From Azoarcus sp. DD4 (lineage in GTDB: Bacteria; Pseudomonadota; Gammaproteobacteria; Burkholderiales; Rhodocyclaceae): a stretch of 64,000 nt of DNA. Below are positions 44,632 to 54,332 of the stretch, piece by piece. The position numbers were made by a program, and so were the translations under genes. The notes beneath the pieces were generated by a model. That model was not told where the DNA came from, did no database searches, and saw only the letters and a program-made list of their open reading frames with translations. The stretch lies in NCBI RefSeq assembly GCF_006496635.1, contig NZ_CP022958.1:4650001-4714000 (forward strand). Reading direction: 5' to 3'. Each line of letters opens with the position of its first letter. The first letter of the stretch is position 1.

Positions 44632-46694
44632 TGCGTGCCCTCACCGGCGGCGGTCATCGCCAGCCCGGTGGCAGCCACAACCGGCCGCTCGAGCAGCGCC
44701 GTCAGCTGCGGGCGCAACTGGCGCGCCAGCCAGTGCGAGCCGTCCAGCGAGAGATGATCGTCGTCGCGGTAGAGCAGCACACCGTCGCGGCGGCCGTAGC
44801 AGGCACGCTCGTCACACATCAGCCCCAGCGGATCCAGCACCGCGACCTGCGGGTGGCGGGCGAAGACCTCCGCCAGGCGGGGACGGTAGGCGCGGGCGCG
44901 GGCGTCGATCAGCTCGCGGGCTACGGTACAGTCCGGGCGCGGCGTCCGGCTGACGAAGCGGTTGGGTGTCCACGCGATGCATTCGCGCGCGTTGAAATCC
45001 AGCTCCGGCACCGATTCCAGCACCACCACCCGTTTGCCGGCGGCAACAAGACGCGCCAGCGTCCCATCCAGCGCGCGGGCGATGGTCTCGTCACGGCCGA
45101 TCTCCTTGCCGCCTTCGACCAGCAGGGGCCGCAGCTGCCTGGCTTCGTCACCCAGCCCCTTGAGCTGTGTTCCCGTCATCGCGGCAACCCAGCGCGCGCT
45201 CAGGAAGACGGTATGCACCTCGGGCCGGCTCACCGCATGATCCAGCGCCGCGGTCGCAATCTGGCGGCAATGCAATGGCGCATCGCTCTTGTGCACATCG
45301 AGGCCGTACAGCAGCGGACAGCCGGCCTCGGCCACCTGGAGCAGGTTCACGCCCATCGCCGCCAGTTCCGAACTCAGACCCCAGTAATAGTGATTCGCGT
45401 GGCTGTCACCGATCAGCATGGCGTCGGCCGGGCGCGACGCATCGCCGGCCAGACAGGTGCCGGGGAATCCCGCCGGCAGCAGCCGGCGACAGTCCTCGCC
45501 CGCACCGAGCGCATCCGTCCATTCGAGCGCACCCGCCTCCTTGGCTGCCTGCGCATCCTTCAGCCGGAAAGGCAGGCCGTCACGCTTGGACACGCTCGCG
45601 CCCAGCCCCGCCACCAGCACGGCAGACACCGCCAGCGCCGCAACTGTCATCCCGCGGCCGTGGCGGAGCGGCCGTTCGACCAGCCGCCACGTCAGCCAGG
45701 CCAGCGCGACCGCCAGGCACACCGCGGCGCCGATCAACCAGGCCGACGGTGCCGGAAAGACGATGCGCGCCAGCGACAACAAGGGCCAGTGCCACAGGTA
45801 AAGCGGAAAGCTGATCAGGCCGATACCGACCAGCAGCCGGTTCGACAACAGATGACGATTGAGCGTCGCCTGCGGGCCGGCCGCCATCAGCAGCACCGCA
45901 CCGACCACCGGCAGGAGCGCCCAGGCCCCCGGGAAATGGGAATCTTCGTCGATGAACACGAGCGCGAGCAGCAGGAGCGCCAGCCCCGCATACGCCATGC
46001 GGTCCGCCGGACGACCGGTGACGACGGCCGGCAATCCGCCGACGCTGTGTCCGCGCCAGGCGAGCAGTGCGCCGGCGAGCAGTTCCCAGGCGCGGGTCAG
46101 CGGCAGGAAGTAGCTCGACGCGCGGTCCGACAGGGTGAGCGCCACACAGGCAAGCAGCGATGCCGCCAGCAGGGCGACGATGACCCGGCCCATGTCGATG
46201 CGCAGACGCCATGCCAGCAGCGCCACCACCGGCCACAGGATGTAGAACTGCTCCTCGATGCCGAGCGACCACAGATGCAGGAAGGGCTTGAGCTCGGCCG
46301 CATTGTCGAAATAGCCGGTTTCCCGCCACAGCACGATGTTGGCGACGAAGCCGAGACCGGCCGCGGCATGCTTGCCGAGCTGGGCATACTCGTCCGGGAA
46401 CAGCACCGTCCAGCCGATCAACAGCACCGCGAACACCACCAGCAACAACGCCGGGAAGATGCGCCGCACCCGCCGCGCATAGAAGTCGGCGAAGCTGAAA
46501 CCGTCGGCGGCGAGCGCTTTGTAGAGGATGGACGAGATCAGGTAGCCGGAGATGACGAAGAAGATGTCCACGCCGACGAAACCGCCCGGCAGGCTGGCCG
46601 GGAACGCATGGAAGATGACAACGGAAAGAACTGCAATCGCGCGCAAGCCGTCGATATCGGGGCGATAGGCCAGGTGGGGGGTCGGCTTGCTCAT
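44628..46694 (-). CDS. AT3-SGNH O-acyltransferase (OafA/YrhL-like), copy 2
   Basis: The 688-residue paralogue of the next gene has the same two-domain build. It begins KPTHLAYRPDIDGLR-like and has GGFVGVDIFFVISGYLISSI and HLWSLGIEEQFYILWPVVAL in the AT3 part. The SGNH part has GDSHANHYYWGL with the nucleophile again at Ser431, and DDDHLSLDGSHWL. Sequence is similar along the whole length, so this is a tandem duplication. A candidate promoter lies about 50 bases upstream. The pair probably adds O-acetyl groups at two different LPS positions. Confidence 0.9.
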   Translation of the reverse strand: MSKPTPHLAYRPDIDGLRAIAVLSVVIFHAFPASLPGGFVGVDIFFVISGYLISSILYKALAADGFSFADFYARRVRRIFPALLLVVFAVLLIGWTVLFPDEYAQLGKHAAAGLGFVANIVLWRETGYFDNAAELKPFLHLWSLGIEEQFYILWPVVALLAWRLRIDMGRVIVALLAASLLACVALTLSDRASSYFLPLTRAWELLAGALLAWRGHSVGGLPAVVTGRPADRMAYAGLALLLLALVFIDEDSHFPGAWALLPVVGAVLLMAAGPQATLNRHLLSNRLLVGIGLISFPLYLWHWPLLSLARIVFPAPSAWLIGAAVCLAVALAWLTWRLVERPLRHGRGMTVAALAVSAVLVAGLGASVSKRDGLPFRLKDAQAAKEAGALEWTDALGAGEDCRRLLPAGFPGTCLAGDASRPADAMLIGDSHANHYYWGLSSELAAMGVNLLQVAEAGCPLLYGLDVHKSDAPLHCRQIATAALDHAVSRPEVHTVFLSARWVAAMTGTQLKGLGDEARQLRPLLVEGGKEIGRDETIARALDGTLARLVAAGKRVVVLESVPELDFNARECIAWTPNRFVSRTPRPDCTVARELIDARARAYRPRLAEVFARHPQVAVLDPLGLMCDERACYGRRDGVLLYRDDDHLSLDGSHWLARQLRPQLTALLERPVVAATGLAMTAAGEGTQ

Positions 46695-46742
46695 AAGGGA
46701 AGCCCGCGGGGCGAACGGGCAGATCGGACAGGCAAACCCTGA

Positions 46743-46773
46743 ATTGTAACGGCTTGGATACCTTTCCGTACAA
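46743..46773 (-). promoter_or_regulatory. Candidate sigma-70 promoter for the acyltransferase pair
   Basis: On the minus strand TTGTAC (46773-46768) and TACAAT (46748-46743) lie 19 bases apart, about 49 bases before the copy 2 ATG, in the only AT-rich patch there. The spacing is longer than ideal. Confidence 0.35.
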
Positions 46774-46825
46774 TATCAGGGGCTATCCTTCCATCGCCCC
46801 TCCGGCCGCCCTCATCGCCGAGCCG

Positions 46826-47601
46826 CTACAGCAGTACCTTCGCTCCCGCCGCGGCCAACACGGCGGCCAGCGCAAGCTGAACACCCCGAGCCGACACCCG
46901 CGTCGCAAGCATGCTCCCGAGTATGACGGCGGGAATGGACCCGGCAAGCAGACTGGCCAGCATCCACCCGTCGACCATGCCCGCGATCAGGTAACCCAGG
47001 CCCGCCACCACCGCCAGTGGAATCGCATGCACGATGTCGGTCGCCACCAGCCGGTGCGGCTTCATGCGCAGCGGATAGAGGTAGAGCAGCATGACGCTGC
47101 CCAGCGCGCCCGCGCCGACCGAGGTCAGGGCGACGAACAGGCCCAGCACCGCCCCCGCGGCCACCGTCAACGCCGGCTGCACGGCCTTGAAGCGCGCCGG
47201 ACGTCCCAGTCGCCGGCCGCGTGCGACGGCCTGCAAGCGCGGTGCGAACAACAGACCGAAGGCGGTGATCAACACAACGGCACCCACTGCCCGGCTCAAC
47301 CATTCCACACGCAGCACATCGGCACCCAGGCTGACGACGACGACCACGAGCACCGCCACCGGCAGGCTGCCCCACCACAAGCGCTTCACGACCTGCCAGT
47401 CGACCTGCCCGGCACCGTTGTGGATCGCCGCCCCCACCAGCTTGGTGATGGCGGCGAACCACAGATCGGTGGCAATCGCCGTCGCTGGCGGCACATTGAA
47501 GAACAGCAGCAGGATGGGCGTCATCAGCGCACCGCCGCCCACCCCCGTCAGGCCGACGAAGAAGCCGGTAAGCGCCCCGGCGGCAGCGTAGCTGCCGTCC
47601 A

Positions 47602-47605
<4 letters not shown>
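46826..47605 (-). CDS. TauE/SafE-family anion exporter
   Basis: The 259-residue membrane protein has about eight hydrophobic segments in two repeats. Each repeat carries the family Gly-rich motif: GFFVGLTGVGGGALMTPILL at the N-terminus and GLFVALTSVGAGALG in the middle. Members move sulfite, sulfonates or other small organic anions. It overlaps cysQ by 4 bp, so the two are co-translated, and a sulfur-linked substrate is likely. The frame before 47605 is a cysQ shadow. Confidence 0.87.
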
Positions 47606-48408
<803 letters not shown>

Positions 48409-48415
48409 CTGTCGT

Positions 48416-48449
48416 ATTTTGCAAAAACGTGAAAACGAATTCGCAAAAT
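48416..48449. repeat. Inverted repeat in the cysQ/cysNC divergent region
   Basis: ATTTTGC (48416-48422) and GCAAAAT (48443-48449) form 7-bp arms around a 20-base spacer, just ahead of the cysQ start in an AT-rich patch. It could be an operator (the spacing suits two helical turns) or chance in AT-rich sequence. Confidence 0.3.
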
Positions 48450-48602
48450 GCTAGCACCTTGCGGTTAAATCCAAGCCGGAAACCACAGTCACCCGGATCG
48501 CGTCACCACCATTGCATGTGATGCGCCCGACCTTGCGCGCCGCCAGACGGCAAACGACACCGCGGGCCGCCTGGAAAGAACGATGCAAGAAGGACATCCC
48601 TG

Positions 48603-50387
48603 ATGAACACATCCCCCCCCGCGGCCTTTTCCGCTGCCGACGGGTCACCGGGCCCGCTCCATGTCATTACCTGCGGCAGCGAGGGCGACGGCAAGAGCAC
48701 CCTCGTCGATCGCCTGCTGGCAGACGCCGGCGCCGAGCGCGAGCAAGGCCTCCCCAACGATCCCGCCAGCCGCGGCTTCTCGACCCGGCAGCGCAGCTAC
48801 CTCGTCGCCGACGCCCCCGGCCGGGCACAGCACACCCGCGATCTCCTGAGCGCCGCCTCCACGGCGGACGCGGCGGTGCTGCTGGTCGACGCATGCGCCG
48901 GACTGCGCACCCAGACACGGCGACATGCCCTCATTGCCGCGCTCGCCGGCATTCGCCACGTGGTGCTGGCGATCAACAAGATGGACAGCGTCGGCTTCGA
49001 TCGAGCCCGCTACGACGACATCTGCCACGCCTTCGCGTCCTTTGCCCTTTCCCTCGACTTCGTCTCCGTCACGACCATCCCCCTGAGCGCGGCACACGGC
49101 GACAACCTCGTGCAGCGTTCGGCGCGCACGCCCTGGTACGACGGCCCCACCCTGCTCGTCTGCCTGGAAAGCCTGGACGCCGCGCCGCCCCCGTCGCGCT
49201 TCGTCTTTCCGGTGCAAGGGATCGGCCAACCGGGCACGGAGGCCCCCGGCTTCAGCGGCACGGTGGCAGAGGGCTCGATCCGGGTGGGCGACCAGATCCG
49301 CGTGACCGCGTCCGGCCAGACCGCCCGCGTCGCGGAGATCATCGCCATGGATGGCCCGCTACCGGTGGCGCGGCGCGGCGACGCCGTAACCCTGCGCATG
49401 GACGCAGCCATCGATGCCGCCCGCGGCGACGTCCTGTCGCTGGCGCAAGCCCCGCTGGAGACCACCGACCAGTTCGAGGCCACGCTGGTGTGGATGGACG
49501 AAGACGCCGGACTGGTCGGCCGCAGCTACGACATCGAACTCGCCACGCAGCGGGCGCAGGCCTCGCTCACCGCGATCAAGCACCGCATCGACGTCGACAC
49601 CCTCGCCCACGAAGCAAGCCGCAAGCTCGCACTCGACGACATTGCCGTGTGCAATCTCGCCACCAGCAAGGCGCTCTGCTTCGACACCTATACGGCATCG
49701 CACGCGCTGGGCGGCTTCATCCTGGTCGACCGCTACACCCGCGCTACGGTAGCGGCCGGCATGATCCGGCACAGCCTGCGCCGCGCCCAGAACGTGCACA
49801 AGCAGGCGCTGGCCGTTGCCCGCAAGGATCGCGAGCGCCTCAACGGCCATGCCGGCAAGGTCGTGTGGTTCACCGGCCTGTCGGGCTCGGGCAAATCCAC
49901 CCTCGCCAATGCCCTGGAAGTCGCCCTGCACGAGCAGGGGCTGCGCACCTACATCCTCGACGGCGACAACGTCCGTCAGGGGCTCAACAAGGATCTCGGC
50001 TTCACCGACGCCGACCGCGTCGAGAACATCCGGCGCATCGCCGAAGTGGCGCGCCTGATGCTGGATGCCGGGCTGATCGTCATGACGGCCTTCATCTCAC
50101 CCTTCCGCCGCGAGCGCGACATGGCGCGCGAGCTGATCGGCACGGAACACTTCGTCGAGGTGTTCGTCGATACCCCGCTCGAAGTCTGCGAAGGGCGCGA
50201 CCCCAAGGGGCTCTACAAGAAGGCGAGGAGCGGCCAGTTGCCGAACATGACCGGCATCGGCAGCCCCTACGAAGCGCCGGAGCACCCGGACGTGGTCATC
50301 GCCGGCGCAAGCGGCGATCTGCGCGCGGCGGTGGCACAACTGGCCACCGCCCTCGGCGTCGGACGGCAGCCCGCCGCAGAACGCTAG
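48603..50387 (+). CDS. cysNC: CysN-CysC fusion (ATP sulfurylase large subunit/APS kinase) with eroded GTPase half
   Basis: The 594-residue fusion has an EF-Tu-like GTPase part (1-410) and an APS kinase part (415-585). The kinase is intact: P-loop GLSGSGKST, LDGDNVRQGLNKDLGF, FISPFRRERDMAREL and DPKGLYKKAR. The GTPase keeps GSEGDGKST and NKMD but differs elsewhere. Compared with E. coli CysN about 40 residues are missing between the P-loop helix and EREQG. The switch-I Thr region reads EREQGLPND, and DTPGH has become DAPGR. No cysD lies nearby. It may therefore act mainly as an APS kinase supplying PAPS. Its stop overlaps the stop of the convergent WbpM gene. Confidence 0.85.
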   Translation: MNTSPPAAFSAADGSPGPLHVITCGSEGDGKSTLVDRLLADAGAEREQGLPNDPASRGFSTRQRSYLVADAPGRAQHTRDLLSAASTADAAVLLVDACAGLRTQTRRHALIAALAGIRHVVLAINKMDSVGFDRARYDDICHAFASFALSLDFVSVTTIPLSAAHGDNLVQRSARTPWYDGPTLLVCLESLDAAPPPSRFVFPVQGIGQPGTEAPGFSGTVAEGSIRVGDQIRVTASGQTARVAEIIAMDGPLPVARRGDAVTLRMDAAIDAARGDVLSLAQAPLETTDQFEATLVWMDEDAGLVGRSYDIELATQRAQASLTAIKHRIDVDTLAHEASRKLALDDIAVCNLATSKALCFDTYTASHALGGFILVDRYTRATVAAGMIRHSLRRAQNVHKQALAVARKDRERLNGHAGKVVWFTGLSGSGKSTLANALEVALHEQGLRTYILDGDNVRQGLNKDLGFTDADRVENIRRIAEVARLMLDAGLIVMTAFISPFRRERDMARELIGTEHFVEVFVDTPLEVCEGRDPKGLYKKARSGQLPNMTGIGSPYEAPEHPDVVIAGASGDLRAAVAQLATALGVGRQPAAER

Positions 50388-52228
50388 TAGCGCTGGTCCG
50401 GGGTGTACTCGGGCACCCAGCGCTTCAGGCTGGCCCGGACGGTGTCGTCGGCCACCGGACCGGGCGTTGCCAGCCAGGCACGCATGGCATCGAGGAAGCC
50501 GACGTCCACCGGGCGCGAGCGTGCGATGCGCAGCTTGCTGTGTGGCGTCCGGCAGGTGTGTTCGTCGTCGGCGAGGAGTTCCTCGTAGAGCTTTTCGCCA
50601 GGCCGCAAACCAATGAACTCGATGCGGATATCGTCTGCGTCGTAACCGGACAGGCGGATCATGTTGCGCGCGAGGTCGACGATCCTGACCGGCTCGCCCA
50701 TGTCGAGCACGAAGACCTCGCCGCCCTGCCCCATCGCCGCCGCCTGCAGCACAAGCTGCGCCGCCTCCGGGATGGACATGAAATAGCGGTTGATCTCCGG
50801 ATGGGTCACCGTCACCGGGCCGCCACGGGCAATCTGCTCCGCAAACTTCGGAATCACGCTGCCGGTGCTGCCCAGCACGTTGCCGAAACGCACCATCTCG
50901 ATCTGCGTCGTCGCACCGTGCTCCCGCCCCGCACACTGCAGCGCCTCGCACACCATCTCGGCCAGGCGCTTGGTCGCCCCCATGACATTGGTGGGATTCA
51001 CCGCCTTGTCGGTGGAGATCAGCACGAAACGCTCGGCACCGTAGCGCTGCGCATGCTCGGCCACCTGCAGCGTACCCAGCACGTTGTTGCGCACCGCCTG
51101 CCAGGCGTTGTCGATCTCCATCAGCGGCACGTGCTTGTAGGCCGCGGCGTGCAGCACGAGCTGAGGGCGGTAGCCGGCAAACACCTCGTCCAGGCGCCCG
51201 GCGTCGCGCACGTCGCCGGCCAACGGTATGACACGGATGTCCGGCCGGTGCAGGGCGAACCACTGCTCGATGGTGTACAGGGCGTACTCGTTGGCGTCGA
51301 AGAGGACCAGCCGCGCCGGCGCAAAGCGTGCGACCTGGCGGCAGAGTTCGCTGCCGATCGAACCGCCGGCACCGGTAATCAGCACGGTGCGGTCGGCAAT
51401 GATCGATTTCACATGGGCGCTGTCGATCCGCACCGGCTCGCGGCCGAGCAAGTCCTCGATCTCGACGCGGCGCATCGCACTGACCGCCACCTTGCCGCTC
51501 ATCAGGTCTTCCAGGCCGGGCACTTTGAACACATGCGCCCCCGCCCTGACAGCAAGGTCCGCCGCGCGCTGCAATGCCTTGGCTGCCGCAGAGGGCATGG
51601 CCAGGATGACGTGGTGGGCCTTGTAATCCTCCAGCACCTGCGGCAACGCATCGATTGCGCCAGCCACCCGATAACCGTAAAGCTCGCGTCCCCACTTGGC
51701 GGGATCGTCATCGACCAGCGCCACCACCCGCCAGTCGGGGCTGCGCTGCAGTTCACGCACCAGCATCGCACCACCGGTTCCCGCCCCGACCACCACCACC
51801 GGCTTGCCGGCGGCGATCAGACCGCCGTAAAGGCGATGTTCCTTCCACATCCGCCACGCAGCGCGCCCGCCCCCCATGATCATCAACAACATCATCGGAT
51901 AGAGCAGCAACATCGAACGCGGCGTGGCCGGCCAACCGCGATCGAGCGCCACCAGCGCCATGACGAAAGCCGTCGAAACGCCGATGGCCTTGAACACCCG
52001 CTTCAGATCGGGCAGGCTCGCGAACACCCACATGCCCCGATACAGTCCAGCCCAGCGACATGCCGCGCCATGCACAAAGAGCAGTACGGCGATGGTTGCG
52101 AGCGTCTTGCCGGTGTACTCCGGCGGCCATTGGAAATTGAAGCGCAACAGCATGCCGCCGCCCCAGGCGAGCACGACGGCAAACAGGTCGAAGGCAAAAA
52201 CGAGAAACGGGCGCGTATATGTTTTCAT
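50384..52228 (-). CDS. WbpM/CapD-type nucleotide-sugar 4,6-dehydratase
   Basis: The 614-residue membrane enzyme has four hydrophobic segments (residues 1-125), a first Rossmann region (VVVVGAGTGGAMLVREL) and a C-terminal SDR domain. That domain has TVLITGAGGSIGSELCRQ, HAAAYKHVPLME, STDKAVNPTNVMGATKRLAE (Met replacing the usual Tyr, as in WbpM/PglF) and GLRPGEKLYEELL. WbpM converts UDP-GlcNAc to the 4-keto-6-deoxy sugar. It is followed upstream by WbpL- and WbpV-type genes, which together make and load QuiNAc or FucNAc. Confidence 0.9.
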   Translation of the reverse strand: MKTYTRPFLVFAFDLFAVVLAWGGGMLLRFNFQWPPEYTGKTLATIAVLLFVHGAACRWAGLYRGMWVFASLPDLKRVFKAIGVSTAFVMALVALDRGWPATPRSMLLLYPMMLLMIMGGGRAAWRMWKEHRLYGGLIAAGKPVVVVGAGTGGAMLVRELQRSPDWRVVALVDDDPAKWGRELYGYRVAGAIDALPQVLEDYKAHHVILAMPSAAAKALQRAADLAVRAGAHVFKVPGLEDLMSGKVAVSAMRRVEIEDLLGREPVRIDSAHVKSIIADRTVLITGAGGSIGSELCRQVARFAPARLVLFDANEYALYTIEQWFALHRPDIRVIPLAGDVRDAGRLDEVFAGYRPQLVLHAAAYKHVPLMEIDNAWQAVRNNVLGTLQVAEHAQRYGAERFVLISTDKAVNPTNVMGATKRLAEMVCEALQCAGREHGATTQIEMVRFGNVLGSTGSVIPKFAEQIARGGPVTVTHPEINRYFMSIPEAAQLVLQAAAMGQGGEVFVLDMGEPVRIVDLARNMIRLSGYDADDIRIEFIGLRPGEKLYEELLADDEHTCRTPHSKLRIARSRPVDVGFLDAMRAWLATPGPVADDTVRASLKRWVPEYTPDQRY

Positions 52229-52336
52229 CAGTAGCTGCGCATCACCGCCGGGCGCATGGGACAGTGAGGCGATTCACTCGGAGCGGATTCTACCGCCCCG
52301 GAACGGTACCGCTGTCGCCTTGCCGCAACGCCCGGA

Positions 52337-53365
52337 CTAGGCAGCCTCCTGCTTCCCCGCATTGAAGCGGAGTACCAGCGCAAGCAAGGGCGCATACGCG
52401 ATCGCCATGCCGGCGAAGCCGTCAATGCCACCCAGGCCCACCCACACCGCCAGCGGCAACAACCAGCCCAGATTGATCGCCCCCACCGCGAGCGTGACCG
52501 GCCTATGGCTGCCAAGCTCGCGGGCGGCGTACTGGTAAGCGTGGCTGCGATGCGCTTCATACACCCGCTCGCCGCGCAGCAGGCGGCGCAACAGGGTGAA
52601 GGTGGCATCGACCACGAACACACCGAGCAGGATCAGCCATGCCCAGAACAGTTGCGGCGCCGCCCAGCCGGCCTGCAACGACATCACGCCCAGCACGATA
52701 CCGAGGAAACCGCTGCCCGCATCGCCCATGAAGATTTTCGCCGGCGGGAAGTTCCAGTACAGGAAGCCCCCCACCGCGGCAGCCAGCAGCAACGGCGGCA
52801 GGGCCAGGCCCGGCAGACCGTGCAGGATGTAGAGCAAGGCGCCACCGACACAGACGCAGACGGCCTCGACCCCGGCAATGCCGTCGATGCCATCCATGAA
52901 GTTGTATAGGTTGAGCAGCCAGACCAGGTAGACCGCCGCCAGCACCGCCCACAACCAGCCCGCGCCGACCGTCACCCCCATGAACATCAGGGCGGGGACG
53001 CCGCCCAGCCAGTACAAGGCCCAGGCCGCTGCGGCAAAATGGGCCAGCAAGCGCCAACGGGCCGCGACATGCCCATGGTCGTCGAGAAAACCGACCAGCG
53101 CCACCAGCCCACCCGCCCCAACCAAGGCCCACAGCGCATGCCCATCGATCACCCCCATCGCACTCAGCACAAGCAGCGCCAGGGACATGCTCACCACGAT
53201 GGCCACCCCACCGCCACGCGGCGTCGGCGCAGTGTGCGAACTGCGTGCGTTGGGCACGTCCATCAGGCTCCGCGCCAAGGCATAGCGGCGCAACACGCCG
53301 ACCAGCAGACCGGACAGCAGCGCGACAGCAAGCGCTAGCCCGCATTGCACATACCAGCCCATCAT
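52337..53365 (-). CDS. WecA/WbpL-type undecaprenyl-phosphate sugar-1-P transferase
   Basis: The 342-residue inner-membrane protein has about ten to eleven hydrophobic segments. It initiates O-antigen synthesis by moving a HexNAc-phosphate to undecaprenyl phosphate. Motifs of the MraY/WecA family are PNARSSHTAPTPRGGG, the metal-binding VGFLDDHGHV, NLYNFMDGIDGIAG and IFMGDAGSGFLG. HRSHAYQYA is typical of the WbpL branch. It overlaps the reductase gene by 4 bp (ATGA) and has a 108-bp gap to WbpM. Confidence 0.9.
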   Translation of the reverse strand: MMGWYVQCGLALAVALLSGLLVGVLRRYALARSLMDVPNARSSHTAPTPRGGGVAIVVSMSLALLVLSAMGVIDGHALWALVGAGGLVALVGFLDDHGHVAARWRLLAHFAAAAWALYWLGGVPALMFMGVTVGAGWLWAVLAAVYLVWLLNLYNFMDGIDGIAGVEAVCVCVGGALLYILHGLPGLALPPLLLAAAVGGFLYWNFPPAKIFMGDAGSGFLGIVLGVMSLQAGWAAPQLFWAWLILLGVFVVDATFTLLRRLLRGERVYEAHRSHAYQYAARELGSHRPVTLAVGAINLGWLLPLAVWVGLGGIDGFAGMAIAYAPLLALVLRFNAGKQEAA

Positions 53366-54327
53366 CGGCGATATCCGGCGGCCGTCCGCCGCAGGCCCTC
53401 ATCGACACCGATGGGCGGACGCCAGCCGAGCAGGTCGCGCGTTTTCGAGATATCCACCTGCAGACTGCCGCACAGCCGCTGCATCATCGCGCGCCTGCCG
53501 AGCGCGGCGGCCCCCGCTTCCAGCAGCCAGACCGGGACGGGCAGCAGGCGCGCAGGCACCCCCATCGCACGCGCCAGGCGGGAGAGCAGATCGGCGGTCG
53601 ACACGTCTTCGCCGTCCGACACCAGGAAGGTCTCGTTCGCCGCGGCGGGATGATCGATGCAGGTGACGATCAGATCCACCAGATTGTCCAGCGCGACCAG
53701 CGAGCGGCGGTTGTCCGTCACCGCCCCCAAGGGCAGAGGCAGGCCCCGTTTCAGCCAATGCATCATGCTGAGGAAGTTCGCCTTCACGCCGGGGCCGTAG
53801 ACCAGGGGCGGGCGGATGATGACGACTTCCATGCCGGTCTCCGCGGCCAGCGCCCTGAGCCCCTGTTCGGCCTCGTTCTTCGACACGCCGTAAGCATCCA
53901 GCGGCACCGGAACATCGTCCGCCGCAAACGGCCGGCCGACCTCTGTGTGCTCGCCATTGACCTTGATCGAACTGATGAACACGAAACGCCGTACCCCTGC
54001 TGTTGCGGCCTGCCGTGCAAGACTCAAAGTGCCGGCGACATTCGCCTGCCGGTAGGCATGCAAAGGGTCGGTGGCGGAATCGTGCATCACATGCACCCGC
54101 GCGGCGGTATGAACCACTGCCTCGCAACCATCAAGCAGTGACGACCAAGCCCCACCGGCTTCCAGGGATGGGCCGCGCACGCATCCGGGCGGAAGCTGGG
54201 CACCGCGGGCCGCTCCGACCGCAGGCACTCGCCCGAGCTGCAGGCGTGCAAGCACGGCCGAACCGATGAATCCCCCCCCGCCTGTCACCAAAATACAGCC
54301 CGCGGCCGCAGAAATACGTTCGATCAT
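53362..54327 (-). CDS. WbpV/WreQ-like nucleotide-sugar 4-reductase, SDR family
   Basis: The 321-residue SDR enzyme has the NAD(P) motif ILVTGGGGFIGSAVLARL, VVHTAARVHV, VFISSIKVNGE and the YGVSKNEAE catalytic pair. RPPLVYGPGVKANF and LLGWRPPI fit the WbpV/GalE-like group found beside WbpL. Such enzymes reduce the 4-keto group to QuiNAc (or epimerise). I prefer the ATG at 54327; a TTG at 54336 overlaps the preceding stop. It lies between WbpL and a GT4 gene. Confidence 0.82.
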   Translation of the reverse strand: MIERISAAAGCILVTGGGGFIGSAVLARLQLGRVPAVGAARGAQLPPGCVRGPSLEAGGAWSSLLDGCEAVVHTAARVHVMHDSATDPLHAYRQANVAGTLSLARQAATAGVRRFVFISSIKVNGEHTEVGRPFAADDVPVPLDAYGVSKNEAEQGLRALAAETGMEVVIIRPPLVYGPGVKANFLSMMHWLKRGLPLPLGAVTDNRRSLVALDNLVDLIVTCIDHPAAANETFLVSDGEDVSTADLLSRLARAMGVPARLLPVPVWLLEAGAAALGRRAMMQRLCGSLQVDISKTRDLLGWRPPIGVDEGLRRTAAGYRR

Positions 54328-54332
54328 CGAAC

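Noticed and set aside
46778..46801. Terminator hairpin AGGGGC/GCCCCT after the TauE gene
   Set aside because: Only a 6-bp stem with a 12-base loop and no T-run; indistinguishable from chance at this GC content.
48512..52234. A 1240-residue plus-strand ORF over cysNC and the WbpM gene
   Set aside because: It is a GC-rich shadow frame with Arg/His-rich content and no domain; both real genes beneath it have clear motifs.
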